From Sepiola atlantica (Eukaryota > Mollusca > Cephalopoda > Sepiida > Sepiolidae): a stretch of DNA of 64,000 nucleotides. The stretch is taken from contig CAUVYP010000245.1 of assembly GCA_963556195.1 (NCBI GenBank), positions 62,001 to 126,000 on the forward strand, read 5' to 3'. Position numbers and translations under genes: made by a program. Below are positions 1-12,092 of the stretch, one piece after another. Position 1 is the first letter of the stretch. Every line of letters begins with the position of its first letter. The notes beneath the pieces were generated by a model. It was not told the origin of the DNA, did no database searches, and saw only the letters and a program-made list of their open reading frames with translations.

Positions 1-164
1 TTTTGTTGATGTTTTGCGTATTCAGTTTGTATCGACATATCTCCGGGAGTACAAGAGCTGCACTTCTTTAACTTGGTACTTCAGTAGTAAATGTGTGTCC
101 GCTAATGTCTGCAAAGTTTCGGAGCACAATTCTTATAAATGTGGAAGTTATAAACAAAAGCGAT

Positions 165-196
165 ATCAACTTTAAATCGCACTAAATTTTGTTGAT
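165..196. other. Dyad symmetry across the unit junction (representative)
   Basis: ATCAAC (165-170) is the reverse complement of GTTGAT (191-196), and inside this pair AAAT (174-177) can pair with ATTT (186-189). This gives an imperfect 6+4-bp stem around a loop of eight bases, with a three-base bulge against one base. It recurs at nearly every unit junction. A second short dyad, GCGAT...ATCGC, overlaps it on the left. The pattern is visible in sequence; any structure or function is inferred. Confidence 0.6.
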
Positions 197-374
197 GTTT
201 TGCGTATTCAGTTTGTATCGACATATCTCCGGGAGTACAAGAGCTGCACTTCTGACACTTACTACTTCAGTAGAATATGTATTTCCGCTATGGTTTGCAA
301 AGTTTTGTTGCACAATTCTTATAAATGTGGAAGTTATAAACAAAAGCGAAATCAACTTTAAATCGCCTTAAATT

Positions 375-746
375 TTGTTGATGTTTTGCGTATTCAGTTT
401 GTATCGACATATCTCCGGGAGTACAAGAGCTGAACTTCTGAAACTTGGTACTTCAGTAGAAAATGTGTGTTTGCTTATGTCTGCAAAGTTTCGGAGCACA
501 ATTCTTATAAATGTGGAAGTTATAAACAAAAGCGATATGAACTTTAAATCGCACCAAATTTTGTTGATGTTTTGCGTATTCAGTTTGTATCGACATATCT
601 CCGGGAATACAAGAGCTGAACTTCTGAAACTTGGTACGTCAGTAGAAAATGTGTGTCCGCTAATGTCTGCAAAGTTTCGGAGCACAATTCTTATAAATGT
701 GGAAGTTATAAACAAAAGCGATATCAACTTTAAATCGCACTAAATT
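375..746 (+). repeat. Two units with the intervening stop codon lost
   Basis: The usual TAA at the unit junction is CAA near 554-556 (CGCACCAAATTTT), so the repeating frame stays open across two units (375-743, 122 codons). The first of these units also has GATATGAAC in place of GATATCAAC. This is a single point change in satellite DNA; it does not create a recognisable protein. Confidence 0.75.
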
Positions 747-2420
747 TTGTTGATGTTTTGCGTATTCGGTTGTTATCGACATATCTCCGGGAGTACAAGA
801 GCTGAACTTCTGAAACTTGGTACTTCAGTAGAATATGTATTTCCGCTATTTTCTGCAAAGTTTTGTTGCACAATTCTTATAAATGTGGAAGTTATAAACA
901 AAAGCGATATCAACTTTAAATCGCCTTAAATTTTGTTGATGTTTTGCGTATTCAGTTTGTATCGACATATCTCCGGGAGTACAAGAGCTGAACTTCTTAA
1001 ACTTGGAACTTCAGTAGTGAATGTGTGTCCGCTAATGTCTGCAAAGTTTCGGAGCACAATTCTTATAAATGTGGAAGTTATAAACAAAAGCGATATCAAC
1101 TTTAAATCGCACTAAATTTTGTTGATGTTTTGCGTATTCAGTTTGTATCGACATATCTCCGGGAGTACAAGAGCTGAACTTCTGAAACTTACTACTTCAG
1201 TAGAATAGGTATTTCCGCTATGGTTTGCAAAGTTTCGGAGCACAATTCTTATAAATGTGGAAGTTATAAACAAAAGCGAAATCAACTTTAAATCGCCTTA
1301 AATTTTGTTGATGTTTTGCGTATTCAGTTTGTATCGACATATCTCCGGGAGTACAAGAGCTGAACTTCTGAAACTCCGTACTTCAGTAGAATATGTGTGT
1401 CCGCTATTGTCTGCAAGGTTTCGGAGCACAATTCTTATAAATGTGGAAGTTATAAACAAAAGCGATATCAACTTTAAATCGCCTTAAATTTTGTTGATGT
1501 TTTGCGTATTCAGTTTGTATCGACATATCTCCGGGAGTACAAGAGCTGAACTTCTGAAACTTGGTACTTCAGTAGAAAATGTGTGTCTGCTAATATCTGC
1601 AAAGTTTCGGAGCACAATTCTTATAAATGTGGAAGTTATAAACAAAAGCGATATCAACTTTAAATCGCACTAAATTTTGTTGATGTTTTGCGTATTCAGT
1701 TTGTATCGACATATCTCCGGGAGTACAAGAGCTGAACTTCTGAAACTTACTACTTCAGTAGAATATGTATTTCCGCTATTGTCTGCAAAGTTTTGCTGCA
1801 CAATTCTTATAAATGTGGAAGTTATAAACAAAAGCGATATCAACTTTAAATCGCCTTAAATTTTGTTGATGTTTTGCGTATTCAGTTTGTATCGATATAT
1901 CTCCGGGAGTACAAGAGCTGAACTTCTGAAACTTGGTACTTCAGTAGAAAATGTGTGTCCGCTATTGTCTGCAAAGTTTTGTTGCACAATTCTTATAAAT
2001 GTGGAAGTTATAAACAAAAGCGATATCAACTTTAAATCGCCTTAAATTTTGTTGATGTTTTGCGTATTCAGTTTGTATCGACATATCTCCGGGAGTACAA
2101 GAGCTGAACTTTTGAAACTTGGTACTTCAGTAGAAAATGTGTGTCCGCTAATATCTGCAAAGTTTCGGAGCACAATTCTTATAAATGTGGAAGTTATAAA
2201 CAAAAGCGATATCAACTTTAAATCGCACTAAATTTTGTTGATGTTTTGCGTATTCAGTTTGTATCGACATATCTCCGGGAGTACAAGAGCTGAACTTCTG
2301 AAACTTACTACTTCAGTAGAATATGTATTTCCGCTATTGTCTGCAAAGTTTTGTTGCACAATTCTTATAAATGTGGAAGTTATAAACAAAAGCGATATCA
2401 ACTTTAAATCGCCTTAAATT

Positions 2421-3722
2421 TTGTTGATGTTTTGCGTATTCAGTTTGTATCGATATATCTCCGGGAGTACAAGAGCTGACCTTCTGAAACTTGGTACTTC
2501 AGTAGAAAATGTGTGTCCGCTTATGTCTGCAAAGTTTCGGAGCACAATTCTTATAAATGTGGAAGTTATAAACAAAAGCGATATCAACTTTAAATCGCAC
2601 TAAATTTTGTTGATGTTTTGCGTATTCAGTTTGTATCGACATATCTCCGGGAGTACCAGAGCTGAACTTCTGAAACTTGGTACGTCAGTAGAAAATGTGT
2701 GTCCGCTAATGTCTGCAAAGTTTCGGAGCACAATTCTTATAAATGTGGAAGTTATAAACAAAAGCGATATCAACTTTAAATCGCACTAAATTTTGTTGAT
2801 GTTTTGCGTATTCGGTTGTTATCGACATATCTCCGGGAGTACAAGAGCTGAACTTCTGAAACTTGGTACTTCAGTAGAATATGTATTTCCGCTATTGTCT
2901 GCAAAGTTTTGTTGCACAATTCTTATAAATGTGGAAGTTATAAACAAAAGCGATATCAACTTTAAATCGCCTTAAATTTTGTTGATGTTTTGCGTATTCA
3001 GTTTGTATCGACATATCTCCGGGAGTACAAGAGCTGAACTTCTGAAACTTGGTACTTCAGTAGAAAATGTGTGTCCGCTAATGTCTGCAAAGTTTCGGAG
3101 CACAATTCTTATAAATGTGGAAGTTATAAACAAAAGCGATATCAACTTTAAATCGCACTAAATTTTGTTGAGGTTTTGCGTATTCAGTTTGTATCGACAT
3201 ATCTCCGGGAGTACAAGAGCTGAACTTCTGAAACTTGGTACGTCAGTAGAAAATGTGTGTCCGCTAATGTCTGCAAAGTTTCGGAGCACAATTCTTATAA
3301 ATGTGGAAGTTATAAACAAAAGCGATATCAACTTTAAATCGCACTAAATTTTGTTGATGTTTTGCGTATTCAGTTTGTATCGACATATCTCCGGGAGTAC
3401 AAGAGCTGAACTTCTGAAACTCCGTACTTCAGTAGAATATGTTTGTCCGCTATTGTCTGCAAAGTGTTGGAGCACAATTCTTATAAATGTGGAAGTTATA
3501 AACAAAAGCGATATCAACTTTAAATCGCACTAAATTTTGTTGATGTGTTGCGTATTCAGTTTGTATCGACATATCTACGGGAGTACAAGAGCTGAACTTC
3601 TGAAACTTGGTACTTCAGTAGAATATGTATTTCCGCTATTGTCTGCAAAGTTTTGTTGCACAATTCTTATAAATGTGGAAGTTATAAACAAAAGCGATAT
3701 CAACTTTAAATCGCCTTAAATT
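2421..3722 (+). repeat. Seven-unit block C'-D'-N-O-P-L-M
   Basis: Order of marked units: C' (start 2421, CTGACCTTCTG), D' (2607, GTACCAGAGCTG), N (2793, CGTATTCGGTTGTT), O (2979), P (3165, GTTGAGGTTTTGCG), L (3351, CTCCGTAC and AAGTGTTGGAG), M (3537, GATGTGTTGCG and ATCTACGGGAG). The same seven-unit order returns at 10791-12092, 8370 bp (45 units) away. It is the right-hand part of the beta HOR. The C' unit here has TGTATCGATAT where the later copy has TGTTTCGATAT. Confidence 0.85.
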
Positions 3723-5768
3723 TTGTTGATGTTTTGCGTATTGAGTTTGTATCGACATATCTCCGGGAGTACAAGAGCTGAACTTCTGAAACTTGGTACT
3801 TCAGTAGAATATGTGTGTCCGCTAATATCTGCAAAGTTTCGGAGCACAATTCTTATAAATGTGGAAGTTATAAACAAAAGCGATATCAACTTTAAATCGC
3901 ACTAAATTTTGTTGATGTTTTGCGTATTCAGTTTGTATCGACATATCTCCGGGAGTACAAGAGCTGAACTTCTGAAACTTACTACTTCAGTAGAATATGT
4001 ATTTCCGCTGTTGTCTGCAAAGTTTTGTTGCACAATTCTTATAAATGTGGAAGTTATAAACAAAAGCGATATCAACTTTAAATCGCCTTAAATTTTGTTG
4101 ATGTTTTGCGTATTCAGTTTGTTTCGATATATCTCCGGGAGTACAAGAGCTGAACTTCTGAAACTTGGTACTTCAGTAGAAAATGTGTGTCCGCTTATGT
4201 CTGCAAAGTTTCGGAGCACAATTCTTATAAATGTGGAAGTTATAAACAAAAGCGATATCAACTTTAAATCGCACTAAATTTTGTTGATGTTTTGCGTATT
4301 CAGTTTGTATCGACATATCTCCGGGAGTACAAGAGCTGAACTTCTGAAACTTGGTACGTCAGTAGAAAATGTGTGTCCGCTAATGTCTGCAAAGTTTCGG
4401 AGCACAATTCTTATAAATGTGGAAGTTATAAACAAAAGCGATATCAACTTTAAATCGCACTAAATTTTGTTGATGTTTTGCGTATTCAGTTTGTATCGAC
4501 ATATCTCCGGGAGTACAAGAGCTGAACTTCTGAAACTTGGTACTTCAGTAGAAAATGTGTGTCCGCTAATGTCTGCAAAGTTTCGGAGCACAATTCTTAT
4601 AAATGTGGAAGTTATAAACAAAAGCGATATCAACTTTAAATCGGACTAAATTTTGTTGATGTTTTGCGTATTCAGTTTGTATCGACATATCTCCGGGAGT
4701 ACGAGAGCTGAACTTCTGAAACTTGGTACTTCAGTAGAATATGTGTGTCCGCTATTGTCTGCAAAGTTTCGGAGCCCAATTCTTATAAATGTGGAAGTTA
4801 TAAACAAAAGCGATATCAACTTTAAATCGCCTTAAATTTTGTTGATGTTTTGCGTATTCAGTTTGTATCGACATATTTCCGGGAGTACAAGAGCTGACCT
4901 TCTTAAACTTGGTACTTCAGTAGTACATGTGTGTCCGCTAATGTCTTCAAAGTTTCGGAGCACAATTCTCATAAATGTGGAAGTTATAAACAAAAGCGAT
5001 ATCAACTTTAAATCGCACTAAATTTTGTTGATGTTTTGCGTATTCAGTTTGTATCGACATATCTCCGGGAGTACAAGAGCTGAACTTCTGAAACTTGGTA
5101 CTTCAGTAGAATATGTATTTCCGCTATTGTCTGCAAAGTTGTGTTGCACAATTCTTATAAATGTGGAAGTTATAAACAAAAGCGATATCAACTTTAAATC
5201 GCCTTAAATTTTGTTGATGTTTTGCGTATTCAGTTTGTATCGACATATCTCCGGGAGTACAAGAGCTGAACTTCTGAAACTTGGTACTTCAGTAGAAAAT
5301 GTGTGTCTGCTAATATCTGCAAAGTTTCGGAGCACAATTTTCATAAATGTGGAAGTTATAAACAAAAGCGATATCAACTTTAAATCGCACTAAATTTTGT
5401 TGATGTTTTGCGTATTCAGTTTGTATCGACATATCTCCGGGAGTACAAGAGCTGAACTTCTGAAACTTGGTACGTCAGCAGAAAATGTGTGTCCGCTAAT
5501 GTCTGCAAAGTTTCGGAGCACAATTCTTATAAATGTGGAAGTTATAAACAAAAGCGATATCAACTTTAAATCGCACTAAATTTTGTTGATGTTTTGCGTA
5601 TTCGGTTGTTATCAACATATCTCCGGGAGTACAAGAGCTGAACTTCTGAAACTTGGTACTCTAGTAGAATATGTATTTCCGCTATTGTCTGCAAAGTTTT
5701 GTTGCACAATTCTTATAAATGTGGAAGTTATAAACAAAAGCGATATCAACTTTAAATCGCCTTAAATT
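3723..5768 (+). repeat. Alpha HOR copy 1, 11 units (2046 bp)
   Basis: Units A to K in order. Diagnostic variants: A, GTATTGAGTTTG; B, CTTACTACTTCAG with CCGCTGTTGTC; C, TTTGTTTCGATATATC; D, GGTACGTCAG; E, ends TCGGACT; F, GTACGAGAGCTG and GGAGCCCAAT; G, CAGTAGTACATG; H, AAAGTTGTGTTGCAC; I, GTGTCTGCTAATATC; J, ACGTCAGCAG; K, TCGGTTGTTATCAACA and GGTACTCTAG. Unit A reappears 2046 bp later at 5769. This copy has CTGACC in G, whereas later copies have CTGAAC. Confidence 0.9.
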
Positions 5769-7628
5769 TTGTTGATGTTTTGCGTATTGAGTTTGTATCG
5801 ACATATCTCCGGGAGTACAAGAGCTGAACTTCTGAAACTTGGTACTTCAGTAGAATATGTGTGTCCGCTAATATCTGCAAAGTTTCGGAGCACAATTCTT
5901 ATAAATGTGGAAGTTATAAACAAAAGCGATATCAACTTTAAATCGCACTAAATTTTGTTGATGTTTTGCGTATTCAGTTTGTATCGACATATCTCCGGGA
6001 GTACAAGAGCTGAACTTCTGAAACTTACTACTTCAGTAGAATATGTATTTCCGCTGTTGTCTGCAAAGTTTTGTTGCACAATTCTTATAAATGTGGAAGT
6101 TATAAACAAAAGCGATATCAACTTTAAATCGCCTTAAATTTTGTTGATGTTTTGCGTATTCAGTTTGTTTCGATATATCTCCGGGAGTACAAGAGCTGAA
6201 CTTCTGAAACTTGGTACTTCAGTAGAAAATGTGTGTCCGCTTATGTCTGCAAAGTTTCGGAGCACAATTCTTATAAATGTGGAAGTTATAAACAAAAGCG
6301 ATATCAACTTTAAATCGCACTAAATTTTGTTGATGTTTTGCGTATTCAGTTTGTATCGACATATCTCCGGGAGTACAAGAGCTGAACTTCTGAAACTTGG
6401 TACGTCAGTAGAAAATGTGTGTCCGCTAATGTCTGCAAAGTTTCGGAGCACAATTCTTATAAATGTGGAAGTTATAAACAAAAGCGATATCAACTTTAAA
6501 TCGCACTAAATTTTGTTGATGTTTTGCGTATTCAGTTTGTATCGACATATCTCCGGGAGTACAAGAGCTGAACTTCTGAAACTTGGTACTTCAGTAGAAA
6601 ATGTGTGTCCGCTAATGTCTGCAAAGTTTCGGAGCACAATTCTTATAAATGTGGAAGTTATAAACAAAAGCGATATCAACTTCAAATCGGACTAAATTTT
6701 GTTGATGTTTTGCGTATTCAGTTTGTATCGACATATCTCCGGGAGTACGAGAGCTGAACTTCTGAAACTTGGTACTTCAGTAGAATATGTGTGTCCGCTA
6801 TTGTCTGCAAAGTTTCGGAGCCCAATTCTTATAAATGTGGAAGTTATAAACAAAAGCGATATCAACTTTAAATCGCCTTAAATTTTGTTGATGTTTTGCG
6901 TATTCAGTTTGTTTCGGTATATCTCCGGGAGTACAAGAGCTGACCTTCTGAAACTTGGTACTTCAGTAGAAAATGTGTGTCCGCTTATGTCTGCAAAGTT
7001 TCGGAGCACAATTCTTATAAATGTGGAAGTTATAAACAAAAGCGATATCAACTTTAAATCGCACTAAATTTTGTTGATGTTTTGCGTATTCAGTTTGTAT
7101 CGACATATCTCCGGGAGTACCAGAGCTGAACTTCTGAAACTTGGTACGTCAGTAGAAAATGTGTGTCCGCTAATGTCTGCAAAGTTTCGGAGCACAATTC
7201 TTATAAATGTGGAAGTTATAAACAAAAGCGATATCAACTTTAAATCGCACTAAATTTTGTTGATGTTTTGCGTATTCAGTTTGTATCGACATATCTCCGG
7301 GAGTACAAGAGCTGAACTTCTGAAACTCCGTACTTCAGTAGAATATGTTTGTCCGCTATTGTCTGCAAAGTGTTGGAGCACAATTCTTATAAATGTGGAA
7401 GTTATAAACAAAAGCGATATCAACTTTAAATCGCACTAAATTTTGTTGATGTGTTGCGTATTCAGTTTGTATCGACATATCTACGGGAGTACAAGAGCTG
7501 AACTTCTGAAACTTGGTACTTCAGTAGAATATGTATTTCCGCTATTGTCTGCAAAGTTTTGTTGCACAATTCTTATAAATGTGGAAGTTATAAACAAAAG
7601 CGATATCAACTTTAAATCGCCTTAAATT
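5769..7628 (+). repeat. Beta HOR copy 1, 10 units (1860 bp)
   Basis: Order A-B-C-D-E-F-C'-D'-L-M. The first six units match alpha, but F is followed by a second C-like unit (start 6885) and D' (7071, GTACCAGAGCTG) instead of G. Compared with the fuller beta copy at 9675, units N, O and P (558 bp) are missing exactly between D' and L. Unit E here has CTTCAAATCGG where alpha copies have CTTTAAATCGG. Confidence 0.88.
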
Positions 7629-9674
7629 TTGTTGATGTTTTGCGTATTGAGTTTGTATCGACATATCTCCGGGAGTACAAGAGCTGAACTTCTGAAACTT
7701 GGTACTTCAGTAGAATATGTGTGTCCGCTAATATCTGCAAAGTTTCGGAGCACAATTCTTATAAATGTGGAAGTTATAAACAAAAGCGATATCAACTTTA
7801 AATCGCACTAAATTTTGTTGATGTTTTGCGTATTCAGTTTGTATCGACATATCTCCGGGAGTACAAGAGCTGAACTTCTGAAACTTACTACTTCAGTAGA
7901 ATATGTATTTCCGCTGTTGTCTGCAAAGTTTTGTTGCACAATTCTTATAAATGTGGAAGTTATAAACAAAAGCGATATCAACTTTAAATCGCCTTAAATT
8001 TTGTTGATGTTTTGCGTATTCAGTTTGTTTCGATATATCTCCGGGAGTACAAGAGCTGAACTTCTGAAACTTGGTACTTCAGTAGAAAATGTGTGTCCGC
8101 TTATGTCTGCAAAGTTTCGGAGCACAATTCTTATAAATGTGGAAGTTATAAACAAAAGCGATATCAACTTTAAATCGCACTAAATTTTGTTGATGTTTTG
8201 CGTATTCAGTTTGTATCGACATATCTCCGGGAGTACAAGAGCTGAACTTCTGAAACTTGGTACGTCAGTAGAAAATGTGTGTCCGCTAATGTCTGCAAAG
8301 TTTCGGAGCACAATTCTTATAAATGTGGAAGTTATAAACAAAAGCGATATCAACTTTAAATCGCACTAAATTTTGTTGATGTTTTGCGTATTCAGTTTGT
8401 ATCGACATATCTCCGGGAGTACAAGAGCTGAACTTCTGAAACTTGGTACTTCAGTAGAAAATGTGTGTCCGCTAATGTCTGCAAACTTTCGGAGCACAAT
8501 TCTTATAAATGTGGAAGTTATAAACAAAAGCGATATCAACTTTAAATCGGACTAAATTTTGTTGATGTTTTGCGTATTCAGTTTGTATCGACATATCTCC
8601 GGGAGTACGAGAGCTGAACTTCTGAAACTTGGTACTTCAGTAGAATATGTGTGTCCGCTATTGTCTGCAAAGTTTCGGAGCCCAATTCTTATAAATGTGG
8701 AAGTTATAAACAAAAGCGATATCAACTTTAAATCGCCTTAAATTTTGTTGATGTTTTGCGTATTCAGTTTGTATCGACATATTTCCGGGAGTACAAGAGC
8801 TGAACTTCTTAAACTTGGTACTTCAGTAGTACATGTGTGTCCGCTAATGTCTTCAAAGTTTCGGAGCACAATTCTCATAAATGTGGAAGTTATAAACAAA
8901 AGCGATATCAACTTTAAATCGCACTAAATTTTGTTGATGTTTTGCGTATTCAGTTTGTATCGACATATCTCCGGGAGTACAAGAGCTGAACTTCTGAAAC
9001 TTGGTACTTCAGTAGAATATGTATTTCCGCTATTGTCTGCAAAGTTGTGTTGCACAATTCTTATAAATGTGGAAGTTATAAACAAAAGCGATATCAACTT
9101 TAAATCGCCTTAAATTTTGTTGATGTTTTGCGTATTCAGTTTGTATCGACATATCTCCGGGAGTACAAGAGCTGAACTTCTGAAACTTGGTACTTCAGTA
9201 GAAAATGTGTGTCTGCTAATATCTGCAAAGTTTCGGAGCACAATTTTCATAAATGTGGAAGTTATAAACAAAAGCGATATCAACTTTAAATCGCACTAAA
9301 TTTTGTTGATGTTTTGCGTATTCAGTTTGTATCGACATATCTCCGGGAGTACAAGAGCTGAACTTCTGAAACTTGGTACGTCAGCAGAAAATGTGTGTCC
9401 GCTAATGTCTGCAAAGTTTCGGAGCACAATTCTTATAAATGTGGAAGTTATAAACAAAAGCGATATCAACTTTAAATCGCACTAAATTTTGTTGATGTTT
9501 TGCGTATTCGGTTGTTATCAACATATCTCCGGGAGTACAAGAGCTGAACTTCTGAAACTTGGTACTCTAGTAGAATATGTATTTCCGCTATTGTCTGCAA
9601 AGTTTTGTTGCACAATTCTTATAAATGTGGAAGTTATAAACAAAAGCGATATCAACTTTAAATCGCCTTAAATT
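7629..9674 (+). repeat. Alpha HOR copy 2, 11 units (2046 bp)
   Basis: Complete A-K copy, almost identical to copy 1. Small private changes are visible, for example GCAAACTTTCGG in unit E near 8481, where other copies have GCAAAGTTTCGG. It is followed by a beta unit, so alpha and beta alternate from 3723 to 12092. Confidence 0.9.
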
Positions 9675-12092
9675 TTGTTGATGTTTTGCGTATTGAGTTT
9701 GTATCGACATATCTCCGGGAGTACAAGAGCTGAACTTCTGAAACTTGGTACTTCAGTAGAATATGTGTGTCCGCTAATATCTGCAAAGTTTCGGAGCACA
9801 ATTCTTATAAATGTGGAAGTTATAAACAAAAGCGATATCAACTTTAAATCGCACTAAATTTTGTTGATGTTTTGCGTATTCAGTTTGTATCGACATATCT
9901 CCGGGAGTACAAGAGCTGAACTTCTGAAACTTACTACTTCAGTAGAATATGTATTTCCGCTGTTGTCTGCAAAGTTTTGTTGCACAATTCTTATAAATGT
10001 GGAAGTTATAAACAAAAGCGATATCAACTTTAAATCGCCTTAAATTTTGTTGATGTTTTGCGTATTCAGTTTGTTTCGATATATCTCCGGGAGTACAAGA
10101 GCTGAACTTCTGAAACTTGGTACTTCAGTAGAAAATGTGTGTCCGCTTATGTCTGCAAAGTTTCGGAGCACAATTCTTATAAATGTGGAAGTTATAAACA
10201 AAAGCGATATCAACTTTAAATCGCACTAAATTTTGTTGATGTTTTGCGTATTCAGTTTGTATCGACATATCTCCGGGAGTACAAGAGCTGAACTTCTGAA
10301 ACTTGGTACGTCAGTAGAAAATGTGTGTCCGCTAATGTCTGCAAAGTTTCGGAGCACAATTCTTATAAATGTGGAAGTTATAAACAAAAGCGATATCAAC
10401 TTTAAATCGCACTAAATTTTGTTGATGTTTTGCGTATTCAGTTTGTATCGACATATCTCCGGGAGTACAAGAGCTGAACTTCTGAAACTTGGTACTTCAG
10501 TAGAAAATGTGTGTCCGCTAATGTCTGCAAAGTTTCGGAGCACAATTCTTATAAATGTGGAAGTTATAAACAAAAGCGATATCAACTTCAAATCGGACTA
10601 AATTTTGTTGATGTTTTGCGTATTCAGTTTGTATCGACATATCTCCGGGAGTACGAGAGCTGAACTTCTGAAACTTGGTACTTCAGTAGAATATGTGTGT
10701 CCGCTATTGTCTGCAAAGTTTCGGAGCCCAATTCTTATAAATGTGGAAGTTATAAACAAAAGCGATATCAACTTTAAATCGCCTTAAATTTTGTTGATGT
10801 TTTGCGTATTCAGTTTGTTTCGATATATCTCCGGGAGTACAAGAGCTGACCTTCTGAAACTTGGTACTTCAGTAGAAAATGTGTGTCCGCTTATGTCTGC
10901 AAAGTTTCGGAGCACAATTCTTATAAATGTGGAAGTTATAAACAAAAGCGATATCAACTTTAAATCGCACTAAATTTTGTTGATGTTTTGCGTATTCAGT
11001 TTGTATCGACATATCTCCGGGAGTACCAGAGCTGAACTTCTGAAACTTGGTACGTCAGTAGAAAATGTGTGTCCGCTAATGTCTGCAAAGTTTCGGAGCA
11101 CAATTCTTATAAATGTGGAAGTTATAAACAAAAGCGATATCAACTTTAAATCGCACTAAATTTTGTTGATGTTTTGCGTATTCGGTTGTTATCGACATAT
11201 CTCCGGGAGTACAAGAGCTGAACTTCTGAAACTTGGTACTTCAGTAGAATATGTATTTCCGCTATTGTCTGCAAAGTTTTGTTGCACAATTCTTATAAAT
11301 GTGGAAGTTATAAACAAAAGCGATATCAACTTTAAATCGCCTTAAATTTTGTTGATGTTTTGCGTATTCAGTTTGTATCGACATATCTCCGGGAGTACAA
11401 GAGCTGAACTTCTGAAACTTGGTACTTCAGTAGAAAATGTGTGTCCGCTAATGTCTGCAAAGTTTCGGAGCACAATTCTTATAAATGTGGAAGTTATAAA
11501 CAAAAGCGATATCAACTTTAAATCGCACTAAATTTTGTTGAGGTTTTGCGTATTCAGTTTGTATCGACATATCTCCGGGAGTACAAGAGCTGAACTTCTG
11601 AAACTTGGTACGTCAGTAGAAAATGTGTGTCCGCTAATGTCTGCAAAGTTTCGGAGCACAATTCTTATAAATGTGGAAGTTATAAACAAAAGCGATATCA
11701 ACTTTAAATCGCACTAAATTTTGTTGATGTTTTGCGTATTCAGTTTGTATCGACATATCTCCGGGAGTACAAGAGCTGAACTTCTGAAACTCCGTACTTC
11801 AGTAGAATATGTTTGTCCGCTATTGTCTGCAAAGTGTTGGAGCACAATTCTTATAAATGTGGAAGTTATAAACAAAAGCGATATCAACTTTAAATCGCAC
11901 TAAATTTTGTTGATGTGTTGCGTATTCAGTTTGTATCGACATATCTACGGGAGTACAAGAGCTGAACTTCTGAAACTTGGTACTTCAGTAGAATATGTAT
12001 TTCCGCTATTGTCTGCAAAGTTTTGTTGCACAATTCTTATAAATGTGGAAGTTATAAACAAAAGCGATATCAACTTTAAATCGCCTTAAATT
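9675..12092 (+). repeat. Beta HOR copy 2, 13 units (2418 bp)
   Basis: Order A-B-C-D-E-F-C'-D'-N-O-P-L-M: the fullest beta form seen. E carries CTTCAAATCGG as in beta copy 1. The last seven units (10791-12092) repeat 2421-3722, with one notable difference in C' (TTTCGATAT against TATCGATAT). Confidence 0.88.

Larger units (their letters stand above)
3..2420 (+). repeat. Mixed left-edge block, 13 units
   Basis: Thirteen units with less ordered arrangement than the blocks to the right. A unit with CAGTAGTAAATG (start 3) followed by one with GCGAAATCAAC (start 189) recurs in related form at 933 and 1119, a spacing of 930 bp (five units). Units at 1677 and 2235 both carry CTTACTACTTCAG with a type-2 centre, two units before or after similar neighbours. 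The unit at 1119 has an in-frame TAG near 1206 (AGAATAGGTATT). No clean HOR is visible here; it may be an older or recombined margin. Confidence 0.7.

Noticed and set aside
189..371. 60-codon open reading frame on the + strand, repeated in nearly every unit
   Set aside because: It starts with TTG, lacks any recognisable domain or upstream signals, is repeated hundreds of times in phase with the satellite, and varies mostly at amino-acid-changing sites. It is a by-product of a 186-bp repeat (3 x 62).
368..727. 119-codon reverse-strand frame (also near 21014, 49841, 56350, 58581 and 62672)
   Set aside because: It is two units read through after a point change at the junction stop (for example TCGCTAT ends at 50030, 56539, 58770 and 62861). 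There is no domain and the same protein-like string is simply repeated.
375..743. 122-codon + strand frames at 375-743 and 21021-21389
   Set aside because: Each is caused by one base change in the junction TAA (to CAA, or TCA). A doubled satellite unit, not a gene.
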